Below, piece by piece: positions 38,210 through 46,504 of a stretch of DNA of 64,000 bases (the stretch's first letter is position 1; each line of letters opens with the position of its first letter). The position numbers were made by a program, and so were the translations under genes. Under the pieces are notes generated by a model that saw only the letters and a list, made by a program, of their open reading frames with translations, was not told the DNA's origin and did not search any database. The stretch is taken from contig NZ_JAKEIP010000022.1 in the NCBI RefSeq assembly GCF_021474425.1, positions 1 to 64,000 on the forward strand, written 5' to 3'. Source of the stretch: Streptomyces muensis. Its GTDB lineage: Bacteria; Actinomycetota; Actinomycetes; Streptomycetales; Streptomycetaceae.

Positions 38210-39436
38210 TCAGAACCGGGCGCCCACGGCAGCGCCGTTGCGGGGCACGAGGAAGGCCGGCGCCTTCGGCAGTGAGCCGTCGGCGGAGCGCGGGCCCGTG
38301 AGGGCGCCCGGGTCGGTGCTGAGCACCGAGGAGGCATTCCAAGTGCCGCCCAGGTTCCAGGAGTTGCCGGTGGCGGTCGTCCCCGGGCCGACGGCCGCCG
38401 CACGACCGTCGGCGACCGACAAGTTCGCGGTCAGGGTGGCGGTGCCGCCCGTGACGTCGGCGTCGAAGCCGGTACCGGCGTTGGCCCAGGTCGTGTTGCG
38501 GGTCAGGGTCTGCGCGCCGGGATTGCCGTTGTCCGTGACGCCGTGCGCGGCGTTCTTGAACGCGATCGAGTTGCGCAGGGTGTGCCCGACCGCCGGTGCC
38601 GGGGTTCCGCCTCCCATCTTGAAGCCGTTGCCGTCACCCGCGAAGTCCGGGAAGTTCCAGCGGTTGAAGCCGTTGCCGTACGTGATCGTGTTCTCGATCA
38701 GAATCGGCGAGGCGAACTTCCAGACGTCGAACCCGTCGTCCACGTTGTTCCACAATCGGGCGCCCCGCACCACATTTCCGGTTCCGCTGCCTTCCTTGAT
38801 GGCCAGTCCGTCGGCACTCTCACCGTTCTTGCGCGGGTCGCGGTTGCCGTAACTGTCCAGGTCGAGGATCTGGTTGTCGCTGGAGGAACCCTGGAGCTGG
38901 AAACCTGATTCGTAGTTGTCGTGTGTGGAAATCCTGGAGAAAACGTTGCTGTCGCAGCCGTCGCAATAGATCCCGTACGGTCCGTTCACCAGCTCCAGAC
39001 CGGAGATCCGCCAGTGCGAGGCCTCCATGTGGATCGCCCCGCGCTCGGCCCGGGGGATGCTGCCGCCGACCGGCGTGTGACTGGCGGGCAGCCGCTCGCC
39101 GTCCACGACCACGCGCTCGCCCTGATAGGCGCCTAGGGAGATGGGCTGGGAGGCGGTGCCCGAGGCGGTGATGGTGATGTTGTCGGTGAGGGCGTACGTG
39201 CCGCCGCGTACGGCGATGACGTCGCCCGGCCGGGCCAGATCCACGGCCCGCTGGATGGTCCGCAGCGGCTGGGCCAGAGTGCCCGGCGCCGAGTCGTTCC
39301 CGTCGGTCGCCACGACCAGCGTGGTCGCGGCGGACGCCGCACCCGCCGGAACCAGCACCGTCACCAGCGCCGCGCTCACCACCGCCACCGCCGTCCGGAT
39401 CGCCGTACGCCGCATGCCGCTCGCCGTGCCGCCCAT
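38210..39436 (-). CDS. Secreted right-handed beta-helix protein (PL9-like lyase)
   Basis: A 408-residue exported protein. A signal peptide (residues about 1-42) is followed by VATDGNDSAPGTLAQPLRTI and GDVIAVRGGTY, then repeated beta-helix rungs: HWRISGLELVNGPYGIYCDG, ISTHDNYESGFQLQG, SADGLAIKEGSG and NNVDDGFDVWKF. These match the pectate lyase PelX/PelL-like (PL9) group. It probably cleaves pectic or other uronic-acid polymers; the exact substrate is not certain. The start at 39436 follows GGGAGG; an alternative ATG lies at 39415. It is divergent from the HAD-like gene at 39535. Confidence 0.83.
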   Translation of the reverse strand: MGGTASGMRRTAIRTAVAVVSAALVTVLVPAGAASAATTLVVATDGNDSAPGTLAQPLRTIQRAVDLARPGDVIAVRGGTYALTDNITITASGTASQPISLGAYQGERVVVDGERLPASHTPVGGSIPRAERGAIHMEASHWRISGLELVNGPYGIYCDGCDSNVFSRISTHDNYESGFQLQGSSSDNQILDLDSYGNRDPRKNGESADGLAIKEGSGTGNVVRGARLWNNVDDGFDVWKFASPILIENTITYGNGFNRWNFPDFAGDGNGFKMGGGTPAPAVGHTLRNSIAFKNAAHGVTDNGNPGAQTLTRNTTWANAGTGFDADVTGGTATLTANLSVADGRAAAVGPGTTATGNSWNLGGTWNASSVLSTDPGALTGPRSADGSLPKAPAFLVPRNGAAVGARF

Positions 39437-39534
39437 CGGGGCCTCCCGCCTGTCGTCCGCGTGCCGTGTCGCACAGCAGTGGCCGCCCGGCGCGCGGAGG
39501 TTGCCGGGGTGCGGGGCCCGTCTAGGGTGAGTGG

Positions 39535-40026
39535 GTGACCGACGACAACACACGCCCGCTCGCCGTGTTCGACCTGGACAACACCCTCGCCGACACGGCA
39601 CACCGGCAGCACTTCCTCGACGACAGGCCGCGGGACTGGAACGGGTTCTTCGCGGCCGCGCCGCAGGACCCGCCGCTCGCGGAGGGCATCGCGCTGGTGC
39701 TGGAGAGCGCGAAGGAGTGCGAGGTCCGCTATCTCACCGGGCGGCCCGAGCGCTGCCGGCGGGACACGCTGGCGTGGCTCGCCGCGCAGGGTCTGCCCGA
39801 GGGGCGTGTGTACATGCGGCGCAACGACGACCGACGGCCCGCCCGGCGCACCAAGCTGGAGATCCTGCACCGCCTCGCCCGCACCAGGGAGATCCGGGTC
39901 CTGGTGGACGACGACGAGCTGGTCTGCGAGGACGCCGAACGGGCCGGTTTCACCGTCGTACGGGCCCGCTGGACCGCCCCGTCCGCCGCGCTGCAGGAGG
40001 CGCAGGAGCGGGAGGGGCGGACCTGA
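39535..40026 (+). CDS. HAD-like phosphatase domain protein
   Basis: A 163-residue HAD-fold protein. Motif I is VFDLDNTLADT with the nucleophile Asp; motif II is RYLTGRPE; the acidic motif IV is LVDDDELVCEDAE. It resembles the 3'-phosphatase module of polynucleotide kinase and phage HAD proteins without the kinase part. The substrate is unknown. The GTG start at 39535 is used; the divergent lyase gene starts 99 nt away. It converges on dodecin with about 60 nt between the stops and no clear hairpin. Confidence 0.83.
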   Translation: MTDDNTRPLAVFDLDNTLADTAHRQHFLDDRPRDWNGFFAAAPQDPPLAEGIALVLESAKECEVRYLTGRPERCRRDTLAWLAAQGLPEGRVYMRRNDDRRPARRTKLEILHRLARTREIRVLVDDDELVCEDAERAGFTVVRARWTAPSAALQEAQEREGRT

Positions 40027-40085
40027 GGGCCGAAGGCCTGACGGCCTGAGACCGTGCCCGGCGTGCTACCCGGACTGCCCGGGGC

Positions 40086-40301
40086 TCACCCGGACTCCTC
40101 CAGGCGGAAGCCGACCTTCATGGTCACCTGCCAGTGCGCGATCTGCCCCTCTTCGAGCTGGCCGCGTACCTCGGTCACCTCGAACCAGTCCAGGTTGCGC
40201 AGGGTCTGGGAGGCGCGCTCGATACCGTTGCGGATGGCCTGGTCCACGCCCTCCGGCGAGGTGCCGACGATATCGGTGACCCGGTAGGTGTGGTTCGACA
40301 T
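40086..40301 (-). CDS. Dodecin
   Basis: A 71-residue dodecin: TYRVTDIVGTSPEGVDQAIR, then the conserved tryptophan in LDWFEVTEVRG and IAHWQVTMKVGFRLE. Twelve copies form a hollow shell that binds flavins (or FMN/CoA in actinobacteria) and buffers free flavin. It lies 66 nt downstream of egtD on the same strand and may be transcribed with the ergothioneine operon or on its own. The start ATG and the length are both standard. Confidence 0.93.
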   Translation of the reverse strand: MSNHTYRVTDIVGTSPEGVDQAIRNGIERASQTLRNLDWFEVTEVRGQLEEGQIAHWQVTMKVGFRLEESG

Positions 40302-40367
40302 GTGGGTGCTCCTCTCACACGCGTCACTCCACCGTGCCCCAAGGCGGGGCGACGCGCGAGCCGTCGG

Positions 40368-41330
40368 TCACCGTGCCACGCTCAGTGACAGCGCGAACCG
40401 GCCCTCGCCGTCCGTCCACCAGTGCGCCAGCTCCAGTCCGGCCGCCGACAGTTCCGCGCGGACACCGTCCCGGCGGAACTTCGCCGACACCTCGGTGCGC
40501 ATCTCCTCGCCCGCCGCGAAGTCGACGGCGAGATCGAGCGCGGGTACCTTCACCGTCTGCGCCGTACGGGCGCGCAGCCGCATCTCGATCCACTCGTGGT
40601 TCGGATCCCAGAGCGCCACGTGCTCGAACGCGCCGGGATCGAAGTCGGCGCCCAACTCGCGGTTGATCACGGTCAGTACGTTCTTGTTGAACGCGGCCGT
40701 CACCCCGGCCGCGTCGTCGTACGCCTCGACCAGGACCCGCTCCTCCTTCACCAGGTCCGTGCCGAGCAGCAGCGCGTCACCAGGGGAGAGCAGGGCGCGG
40801 ACGGAGGCGAGGAACGCGGCGCGCTCGACCGGCAGCAGATTGCCGATCGTGCCGCCGAGGAACGCCATCAGCCGGGGGCCCGGCGTCTGCGGCAGCTCCA
40901 GCCCGCCGGTGAAGTCGGCGATCAGGGCATGCACGTCCAGCCCCGGCCGCTCCTCGATCAGCGCCTGGCCGGCCTGGGTGAGCGCGCTCTCACTGACGTC
41001 GACGGGGACGTACGTGTGCAGCCCGGTCAGCGCGTCGATGAGGTAGCGCGTCTTCTCCGAGGAGCCGGAGCCCAGCTCGACAAGAGTGCGGGCGCCGGTG
41101 GCCGCGGCGATCTCGCCGGACCGGCCGACGAGGATCTCGCGCTCGGCGCGCGTCGGGTAGTACTCGGGCAACTCGGTGATCTTCTCGAAGAGTTCGCTGC
41201 CCTGCGCGTCGTAGAACCACTTCGGCGGCAGCGTCTTCGGCGTGCTCGTCAGGCCCTTGAGGACATCGGCGCGCAGTGCGGCGTCGGTGGCGTCCTCGGG
41301 CAGGGTGCGGGTGACAAGGAACGGACTCAC
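40368..41330 (-). CDS. egtD: L-histidine N-alpha-methyltransferase (ergothioneine)
   Basis: A 320-residue EgtD. It has [20 protein letters not shown], the SAM-binding loop [33 protein letters not shown] and [11 protein letters not shown]. It methylates histidine three times to hercynine, the first step of ergothioneine synthesis. It is last in egtA-egtB-egtC-egtD. The GTG start overlaps the egtC stop (GTGA at 41327-41330), so translation is coupled. In its C-terminal half the substrate-site block [19 protein letters not shown] is present. Confidence 0.96.
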   Translation of the reverse strand: MSPFLVTRTLPEDATDAALRADVLKGLTSTPKTLPPKWFYDAQGSELFEKITELPEYYPTRAEREILVGRSGEIAAATGARTLVELGSGSSEKTRYLIDALTGLHTYVPVDVSESALTQAGQALIEERPGLDVHALIADFTGGLELPQTPGPRLMAFLGGTIGNLLPVERAAFLASVRALLSPGDALLLGTDLVKEERVLVEAYDDAAGVTAAFNKNVLTVINRELGADFDPGAFEHVALWDPNHEWIEMRLRARTAQTVKVPALDLAVDFAAGEEMRTEVSAKFRRDGVRAELSAAGLELAHWWTDGEGRFALSLSVAR

Positions 41331-42244
41331 GTGCGGGGCTCCTCCGGTCGTGCGGGTGCGGGTGGCAGGGCGTCGCCGGGGTCCTTCAGCGGGGTGAGCA
41401 GCACATCGGTGCCGCTGGCCGCGAGGAGGGTGTGGTCGGGGACCTCCTGCCAGTGCGGATCGTCGTCGTAGGGCTCGGAGGCCACGACGGTGCCGCCGCC
41501 GGGCCGGGCCAGATACCAGAGGGTGTCGCCCCAGGCGGTCGCGGTGATCGTCTCGCCGTTGGTGAGCAGCAGGTTCAGCCGGGAACCGGGGGCCGCCTCC
41601 GCGACCTCGATGACGGTGTCGGCCAGCGCCTGTCCCGCGTCTTGAATTGCCGTTCGCCTCCGGGGCGCTACAGCCGGTGTCGAGAGCCCGACCGTGCTCA
41701 GCCCTTCGGGCCTCCGCGCGCTCGCGCTCTCGACACCGGCGCGCCCCTGCGGCTCACTTGTGTCGCCGCCCCGCAGTCGCGCGAGGACCAGCGCCCACAC
41801 GAGTGCCGAGTCGTTGCGGGCCTCCATCGACAGCACGTCCACCGCGGGCAGGGTCGGCACGAGCGGCGCGAGCGAGTCCGGCCAGCCCTTCACCGCGCCG
41901 TTGTGGCTGAACAGCCAGGGACCCGCGGCGAACGGCGCCGCCGCGGCCTCGGCGTCGGCGCCCGACAGCGTCGCGTCCCGTACGGCGGCGAGCAGCGCGG
42001 TGGACCGCACCACCCGGGCCAGATCGGCGAACGACAGATCCGCCCAGATGGGCCCGGCCCGACGGTACCGCGCCGGCACCGGATCACCCTCGGCGTACCA
42101 ACCGACCCCGAAACCATCGGCGTTGACCGTCCCGTGCCGCTGCCGCCGAGGCGCCCACGACTGGCGGTACAGGCCGTGCGGGGGCTCCACGAGAAGCTTG
42201 CCGAGCGGCGCCTCGGGACCCACATAGGCCACATGACGGCACAT
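41327..42244 (-). CDS. egtC: Gamma-glutamyl-hercynylcysteine S-oxide hydrolase (ergothioneine)
   Basis: A 305-residue class II glutamine-amidotransferase-like enzyme. The mature nucleophile is Cys2 (MCRHVAYVG), with [10 protein letters not shown] and [10 protein letters not shown] as active-site blocks. It removes glutamate from the EgtB product. EgtC proteins are usually nearer 230-260 residues; here an extra block of about 43 residues ([20 protein letters not shown], then [13 protein letters not shown] and RRRTAIQDA) lies between RLRGGD and GQALADTV. It is encoded by the palindromic element at 41636-41765 and stays in frame. The start overlaps the egtB stop by one nucleotide (TGATG). Confidence 0.93.
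   Translation of the reverse strand: MCRHVAYVGPEAPLGKLLVEPPHGLYRQSWAPRRQRHGTVNADGFGVGWYAEGDPVPARYRRAGPIWADLSFADLARVVRSTALLAAVRDATLSGADAEAAAAPFAAGPWLFSHNGAVKGWPDSLAPLVPTLPAVDVLSMEARNDSALVWALVLARLRGGDTSEPQGRAGVESASARRPEGLSTVGLSTPAVAPRRRTAIQDAGQALADTVIEVAEAAPGSRLNLLLTNGETITATAWGDTLWYLARPGGGTVVASEPYDDDPHWQEVPDHTLLAASGTDVLLTPLKDPGDALPPAPARPEEPRT
41636..41765. repeat. In-frame palindromic insertion element in egtC
   Basis: Inner arms GCCGGTGTCGAGAGC (41673-41687) and GCTCTCGACACCGGC (41726-41740) are a perfect 15-bp inverted repeat. Outer arms GGGGCGC (41662-41668) and GCGCCCC (41741-41747) extend it after a 4-nt bulge. The centre holds a smaller AGCCC-TTC-GGGC(C)T hairpin. The whole looks like a non-autonomous palindromic element that codes for about 43 low-complexity residues within EgtC. 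The exact edges are inferred from where EgtC homology appears to break. Confidence 0.75.
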
Positions 42245-43563
42245 CAGGCATCCCCCGCGGAGCGGGCCGTGCGGAAACCGGAGAAGATCTGCCGGCGTAT
42301 CGGATGGTCCCAGTTGCGGAACGTGCCCCGGCAGGCCACCGCGTCCACGGCGAACGAGCCACCGCGCAGCACCTTGTAGTCGGGCCCGAAGAACACCTCC
42401 GAGTACTCCTTGTACGGGAACGCCTGGAACCCCGGGTACGGCAGGAAGTCGCTCGCCGTCCACTCCCACACGTCACCGATCAACTGCCGTACGCCGAGAG
42501 GGGATTCGCCCTCCGGGTAGCTGCCGGCCGGAGCCGGGCGCAGATGCCGCTGACCGAGGTTGGCGTGCTCCGGCGCGGGGTCGGCGTCGCCCCACGGGTA
42601 GCGCATCGAGCGGTCACCGGCCGGGTCGTGCCGGGCGGCCTTCTCCCACTCCGCCTCGGTGGGCAGCCGCCGCCCGGCCCAGCGGGCGTAGGCGTCGGCC
42701 TCGTACCAGCACACGTGCAGCACGGGCTCGTCCGGCGGTACGACCTCGGTGACGCCGAAGCGGCGCCTGAGCCACTGCCTGCCGTCCCGGCGCCAGAACA
42801 GCGGGGCGTGGATCGAGTGCTGGCGGATGTGCGCCCAGCCCTCCGGCGTCCACCAGCGCTCGTCGTCGTAACCGCCGTCCTCGATGAACGCCTGGTACGC
42901 GGCGTTCGTCACCGGGGTGGTGTCGATGTGGAACGACGGCACCTCGCGCACATGCGCCGGGCGTTCGTTGTCCAGCGCCCACGGCTCGGTGGAGGTGCCC
43001 ATGGTGAACGGGCCGCCGGGGACCAGCACCTCCGACGGACCCGTGAGCAGTGGCGCCGGCTTCGGGTCGGGGGCGTGCAGGGCCTGCGGGCCCTTGCGGA
43101 GCTGATGGGTGATCAGCATCGTCTCGTCGTGCTGCTGCTCGTGCTGGGCGATCATCCCGAAGGCGAAGCCCGCCTCGGTCAGCCGCGTCCCGTGGAACGC
43201 GGTGCTCTCCAGCAGGTCCAGGACCCGGCCGCGCACCTCGGCCGCGTAGTGCCGGGCCTCGGGCGGCGGCAGCAGCGGCAGCGAGGGGCGCTCGGCGCGC
43301 GGGTGCTCGAAGGCGTCGTACAGCCCGTCGATCTCGGGCCGCATCGCCTCCCGCCCCGCGACCGCCCGCAGCAGCCACTGCTCCTCCTGGTTGCCGATGT
43401 GCGCGAGGTCCCACACCAGCGGCGACATCAGCGGCGAGTGCTGGGCGGTCAGGTCGGGGTCCTCGACGCACGAGGTCAGCAAAGTGGTCCGGGCACGGGC
43501 GGTGGTCAGGGTGGTCAGAGCCCGCTCGCGGAGCGTCTCGGCGTCGTGGGCGGGGTCGGTCAT
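42244..43563 (-). CDS. egtB: Hercynine oxygenase (ergothioneine sulfoxide synthase)
   Basis: A 439-residue EgtB. An N-terminal DinB-like domain carries the iron ligands H-x3-H-x-E (AQHEQQHDET), and a C-terminal formylglycine-generating-enzyme-like domain has PVTNAAYQAFIEDGG, RRLPTEAEWEKAAR, GDVWEWTASDF and VLRGGSFA. It joins gamma-glutamylcysteine to hercynine with oxygen and non-heme iron. The ATG overlaps the egtA stop (ATGA at 43560-43563), and its stop overlaps egtC. The length matches the mycobacterial enzyme. Confidence 0.96.
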   Translation of the reverse strand: MTDPAHDAETLRERALTTLTTARARTTLLTSCVEDPDLTAQHSPLMSPLVWDLAHIGNQEEQWLLRAVAGREAMRPEIDGLYDAFEHPRAERPSLPLLPPPEARHYAAEVRGRVLDLLESTAFHGTRLTEAGFAFGMIAQHEQQHDETMLITHQLRKGPQALHAPDPKPAPLLTGPSEVLVPGGPFTMGTSTEPWALDNERPAHVREVPSFHIDTTPVTNAAYQAFIEDGGYDDERWWTPEGWAHIRQHSIHAPLFWRRDGRQWLRRRFGVTEVVPPDEPVLHVCWYEADAYARWAGRRLPTEAEWEKAARHDPAGDRSMRYPWGDADPAPEHANLGQRHLRPAPAGSYPEGESPLGVRQLIGDVWEWTASDFLPYPGFQAFPYKEYSEVFFGPDYKVLRGGSFAVDAVACRGTFRNWDHPIRRQIFSGFRTARSAGDA

Positions 43564-44864
43564 GTCCGGTCGTCCTTCCCGTGCAGGGTGCGTTCCGTGC
43601 CGTAGAGCTCGTCCAGCAGATCGTCGGCGGGGCAGCGGCCCCTGCTGACATGGCGGTCCCGGTACGCGGCCACCGCGTCCGTCACCTCGGTCGTGGCCCC
43701 CAGCCGGGGCAGCGCCTCCAGCGCCGCCGCGAAGCAGGTGTCGGCCACCTCCCGCAGCTCGGGGTCGGCCAGGCCCGAGCGGGCCGCGTCGATCCACAGC
43801 GGATTGTGCGGAGCGGGCAGCGACAGGGCACGCTCGGCCAGCGGCTTCACCGCGCGGTACGCGGTCTCGGCGGCCTCCGGGTCGTCGAACAGCGCGGCCG
43901 TCACGGCCAGCGGCACGATCCAGCCGTCCTCGCCGGGCTGCGCGTCGATCATGCGCAGCTCCAGATGGCCACGCGGTCTGACCGGCGGGAACAGCGTCGT
44001 GAGGTGATAGTCGAGGTCCTCCTGCGTAGGCGGCCTCGGCGCCCCCGAGCGGGTCCACTCCCGGAACGTCAGCCCGTCCGGGACGTCCCACGGGCCGCCG
44101 TCGCGCCGTACGCACATCACCGGCGCGTCCAGCACGTGCCGCGCCCAGGTGGCCCGCGGATCGCCGTCCAGCGGGGGTGCGCCCGCGCGGCCCGCGCCGA
44201 TCTCCATCCACAGCAGCTGTCGGGTGGAGAGCCAGCCCGTGGGCTCACGCCCGGCCAGCGGGGAGTTGGCGAAGGCGGCGACCAGGACCGCGCCCAGCTG
44301 ATGCGCCAGCCACCAGCGCCGCCCGTGCCCCAGCGGGCCGGGCTCCTCGTGTCCGGCGTCCAGGCACACCTGCACGGAGGCCGAGGTGCACATCATGGCG
44401 CGGCCGGCCGGGCCCGCCCGGTCCAGATACGCCTCCATGGCGTCGTAACGCGGCTGACGCAGGAACCGGCGGGGCGAGTGCCAGGGATCATTGCCGAGGC
44501 CGACCAGACCGAGACCGTGCTCGCGCAGTACCGCGCGGGCGGCGTCGAGGTCGGCGGAGACGGTACCGATGCACTCCATCAGCGAGGCGGCGGGCGGCGA
44601 GCTCAGTTCCAGCTGGCCGCCGGGCTCGACGGTGAGCGCCGACCTCAGGGGCACGGTCCGTAGTGCGGCGTAGGCCGCTTCGAGTCGTTCAGGTGCCACG
44701 GGGAGCTGCGGTCCGCGCAGCTCGTGGACGAGCCATTCCACTTCGACCCCGAGGGTGCGGGGCGGGCCGGTCTTGAAGCAGATGCCCCTGACCAGGGCCT
44801 CCACCTCGGCTTCGGCGACTGCGGTGCGGGGCTGCTCCGTACAGTCGCTCACCGAATCTGACAT
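43560..44864 (-). CDS. egtA: Glutamate-cysteine ligase EgtA (ergothioneine)
   Basis: A 434-residue ligase of the actinobacterial GCS2 type: TLGVEVEWLVHEL, TVEPGGQLELSSPP, GLGNDPWHSPRRFL, TASVQ-type block TSASVQVCLDAG, and PRGHLELRMIDAQPG. It makes gamma-glutamylcysteine, the sulfur donor used by EgtB; in streptomycetes mycothiol is the main thiol, so this ligase mainly serves ergothioneine. It opens the egtABCD operon. The start has a strong site (AGGAGG). The 297-nt gap upstream, up to the PARG-like gene, must contain both divergent promoters. No egtE (C-S lyase) gene is in this window. Confidence 0.95.
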   Translation of the reverse strand: MSDSVSDCTEQPRTAVAEAEVEALVRGICFKTGPPRTLGVEVEWLVHELRGPQLPVAPERLEAAYAALRTVPLRSALTVEPGGQLELSSPPAASLMECIGTVSADLDAARAVLREHGLGLVGLGNDPWHSPRRFLRQPRYDAMEAYLDRAGPAGRAMMCTSASVQVCLDAGHEEPGPLGHGRRWWLAHQLGAVLVAAFANSPLAGREPTGWLSTRQLLWMEIGAGRAGAPPLDGDPRATWARHVLDAPVMCVRRDGGPWDVPDGLTFREWTRSGAPRPPTQEDLDYHLTTLFPPVRPRGHLELRMIDAQPGEDGWIVPLAVTAALFDDPEAAETAYRAVKPLAERALSLPAPHNPLWIDAARSGLADPELREVADTCFAAALEALPRLGATTEVTDAVAAYRDRHVSRGRCPADDLLDELYGTERTLHGKDDRT

Positions 44865-45102
44865 GTCGGGATCCTCCTGAGAGTCCGCGATGCCGCCCGG
44901 CCCGGATCTTGTGGGCGGGCCGGCACACTCGTCCCACCCAAGACCCTCGCGTCGCTTCGCACAAGGGTGCGTACCGGCACGTTCCGGCTCGGTAACCTCC
45001 GCTCTCCGGGCGTTGGCAGGGGATTTCCCGGCCGTTCGCGCTCTGCCGCGGGGCCGGGAAACTCCGTTGCACCGCATCACCAGCATCACCCAGGATCGGT
45101 GC

Positions 45103-45165
45103 ATGAGCACGACGGGGGAGAACGCGCGGAGCGCGTTCATGGCGCGCACGGGGGTGGCGCCATGA
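45103..45165 (+). CDS. Possible 20-residue leader peptide before the PARG-like gene
   Basis: The frame reads MSTTGENARSAFMARTGVAP and then TGA. The stop overlaps the ATG of the next gene (ATGA at 45162-45165), which suggests coupling. There is no convincing ribosome site, so this could be chance; it is listed because the overlap is exact and the downstream gene itself lacks a strong ribosome site. Confidence 0.3.
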   Translation: MSTTGENARSAFMARTGVAP

Positions 45166-45998
45166 GCGCGCGTCTGCGCGGTGTCGCACAGCAGACGGAG
45201 CAGATCGTCGCGGCGGGGGCGTACCGCACGCCCGACGGGCGCGAGGTGTCGATCGCGGCGGCCGTCGAGGCCGCCCGGCAGGGCACGCGGATGTACGGGC
45301 CGGACCCGGTGCCGGTGCCGCGCACCTCCGGTGCCGAGACGTTCTTCGAGGTCACCGGCGAGAGCAGCCTGGAGGCGGCCCGCCGGCTCGGCGACGGCAC
45401 GGCCGTACTGAACTTCGCCTCGGCCCGCAATCCGGGCGGCGGTTTCCTGAACGGCGCCCAGGCCCAGGAGGAGGCCCTGTGCCGCGCCTCGGCGCTGTAC
45501 ACCTGCCTGCTCGAAGCCCGCGCGTTCTACGACCACCACCGCGCCCACCGCGACCCGTTCTACACCGACCGCGTCATCCACTCACCCGGCGTGCCCGTCT
45601 TCCGCGACGACCGGGGCCGCCTGCTGGAGGAGCCGTACCGGGTCGGCTTCCTGACCTCCGCCGCTCCCAACGCGGGCGTCGTACGCCGTACGGCCCCGCA
45701 GCGCACGGCCGAGCTGCCGCACGCGCTGGCCGTACGGGCCGAGCGCGTACTGGAGACGGCCGTCGCGCACGGATACCGGCAGCTGGTGCTGGGGGCCTGG
45801 GGCTGCGGGGTGTTCCAGAACGACCCGGCGCAGGTGGCGGAAGCGTTCCGGGCGCTGCTCGCACCCGGCGGGCGGTTCGCCGGGGCCTTCGAGCACGTGG
45901 CGTTCGGCATCCTGGACCGCACGCCGGACAGCCCGGTGCGAGCCGCGTTCACACGGGCGTTCCCGGAGTCTCGGCCTCAGCGTCAGGTCCAGCCGTAG
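45162..45998 (+). CDS. Bacterial PARG-like (DUF2263 / TIGR02452) ADP-ribosyl hydrolase
   Basis: A 278-residue macrodomain protein. The poly(ADP-ribose) glycohydrolase signature GGG-x(n)-QEE is present (NPGGGFLNGAQAQEEALCRA), with VLNFASARNPGG before it and VLGAWGCGVFQNDPAQVAEA, the macrodomain loop, after. It would remove ADP-ribose from proteins or cut poly(ADP-ribose). No ADP-ribosyltransferase is seen in the window. It is divergent from egtA and overlaps the PemK/MazF-like gene tail-to-tail by 16 nt. Confidence 0.87.
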   Translation: MSARLRGVAQQTEQIVAAGAYRTPDGREVSIAAAVEAARQGTRMYGPDPVPVPRTSGAETFFEVTGESSLEAARRLGDGTAVLNFASARNPGGGFLNGAQAQEEALCRASALYTCLLEARAFYDHHRAHRDPFYTDRVIHSPGVPVFRDDRGRLLEEPYRVGFLTSAAPNAGVVRRTAPQRTAELPHALAVRAERVLETAVAHGYRQLVLGAWGCGVFQNDPAQVAEAFRALLAPGGRFAGAFEHVAFGILDRTPDSPVRAAFTRAFPESRPQRQVQP

Positions 45999-46429
45999 CG
46001 CTCGTGCAGCCGGCGCCTGACCAGGTTGAACCGCCCGCGGTCCAGGGCGCAGGCCTCCCGGCGCATGCCCTGCTCGTGCAGCCGCAGGATGCGGTCCACG
46101 TCCACCCAGGACTCGCGGCCGGTCCGGTCCCACGGCCCGCTGCCGATGGCGACCCACTCACGGTCCCCGTCATGCCGCTTGCTGGACAGCTGCACGGCCA
46201 GGAAGGTGCCGCCGCGCTCGCGGGCGACGACGAGCACCGGGCGGTCCTTGCCCCTGCCGTCGTTCTCCTCGAAGGGCACCCAGGTCCAGACGATCTCCCC
46301 GGGGTCGGGGTCGCCGTCGTGCGCGGGCGAGTACTCGGTGCGGACCTTGCCGACCGCGCGGGGGTCGGCCTCGGTGGTGGCGGTGGGGCCGTGACGGCCC
46401 GGGACGTTCTCGTCGGTAAGCGTGCTCAC
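45983..46429 (-). CDS. PemK/MazF-like protein
   Basis: A 148-residue protein. After a polar N-terminal extension of about 40 residues it has a PemK/MazF-like barrel: PGEIVWTWVPFEENDGRGKD, RPVLVVARERGGTFLAVQLS, ESWVDVDRILRL. MazF toxins cut RNA at short sequences, and PIVWTWVPFEE-type members are common as single genes in actinobacteria. I see no antitoxin gene next to it, so a toxin-antitoxin call is not supported. The GTG start is at 46429. Its 3' end overlaps the PARG-like gene by 16 nt. Confidence 0.75.
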   Translation of the reverse strand: MSTLTDENVPGRHGPTATTEADPRAVGKVRTEYSPAHDGDPDPGEIVWTWVPFEENDGRGKDRPVLVVARERGGTFLAVQLSSKRHDGDREWVAIGSGPWDRTGRESWVDVDRILRLHEQGMRREACALDRGRFNLVRRRLHERYGWT

Positions 46430-46504
46430 GGGGGCACCTTAGGGGGTGTCCGCGTGAGCCAGGCGTGAAGGGTCACCGACGTCGCCGACGGCGGACGCGC
46501 CGGC

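Noticed and set aside
45983..46429. Toxin-antitoxin system
   Set aside because: Only the PemK/MazF-like protein is present; no small antitoxin frame overlaps or abuts its start.
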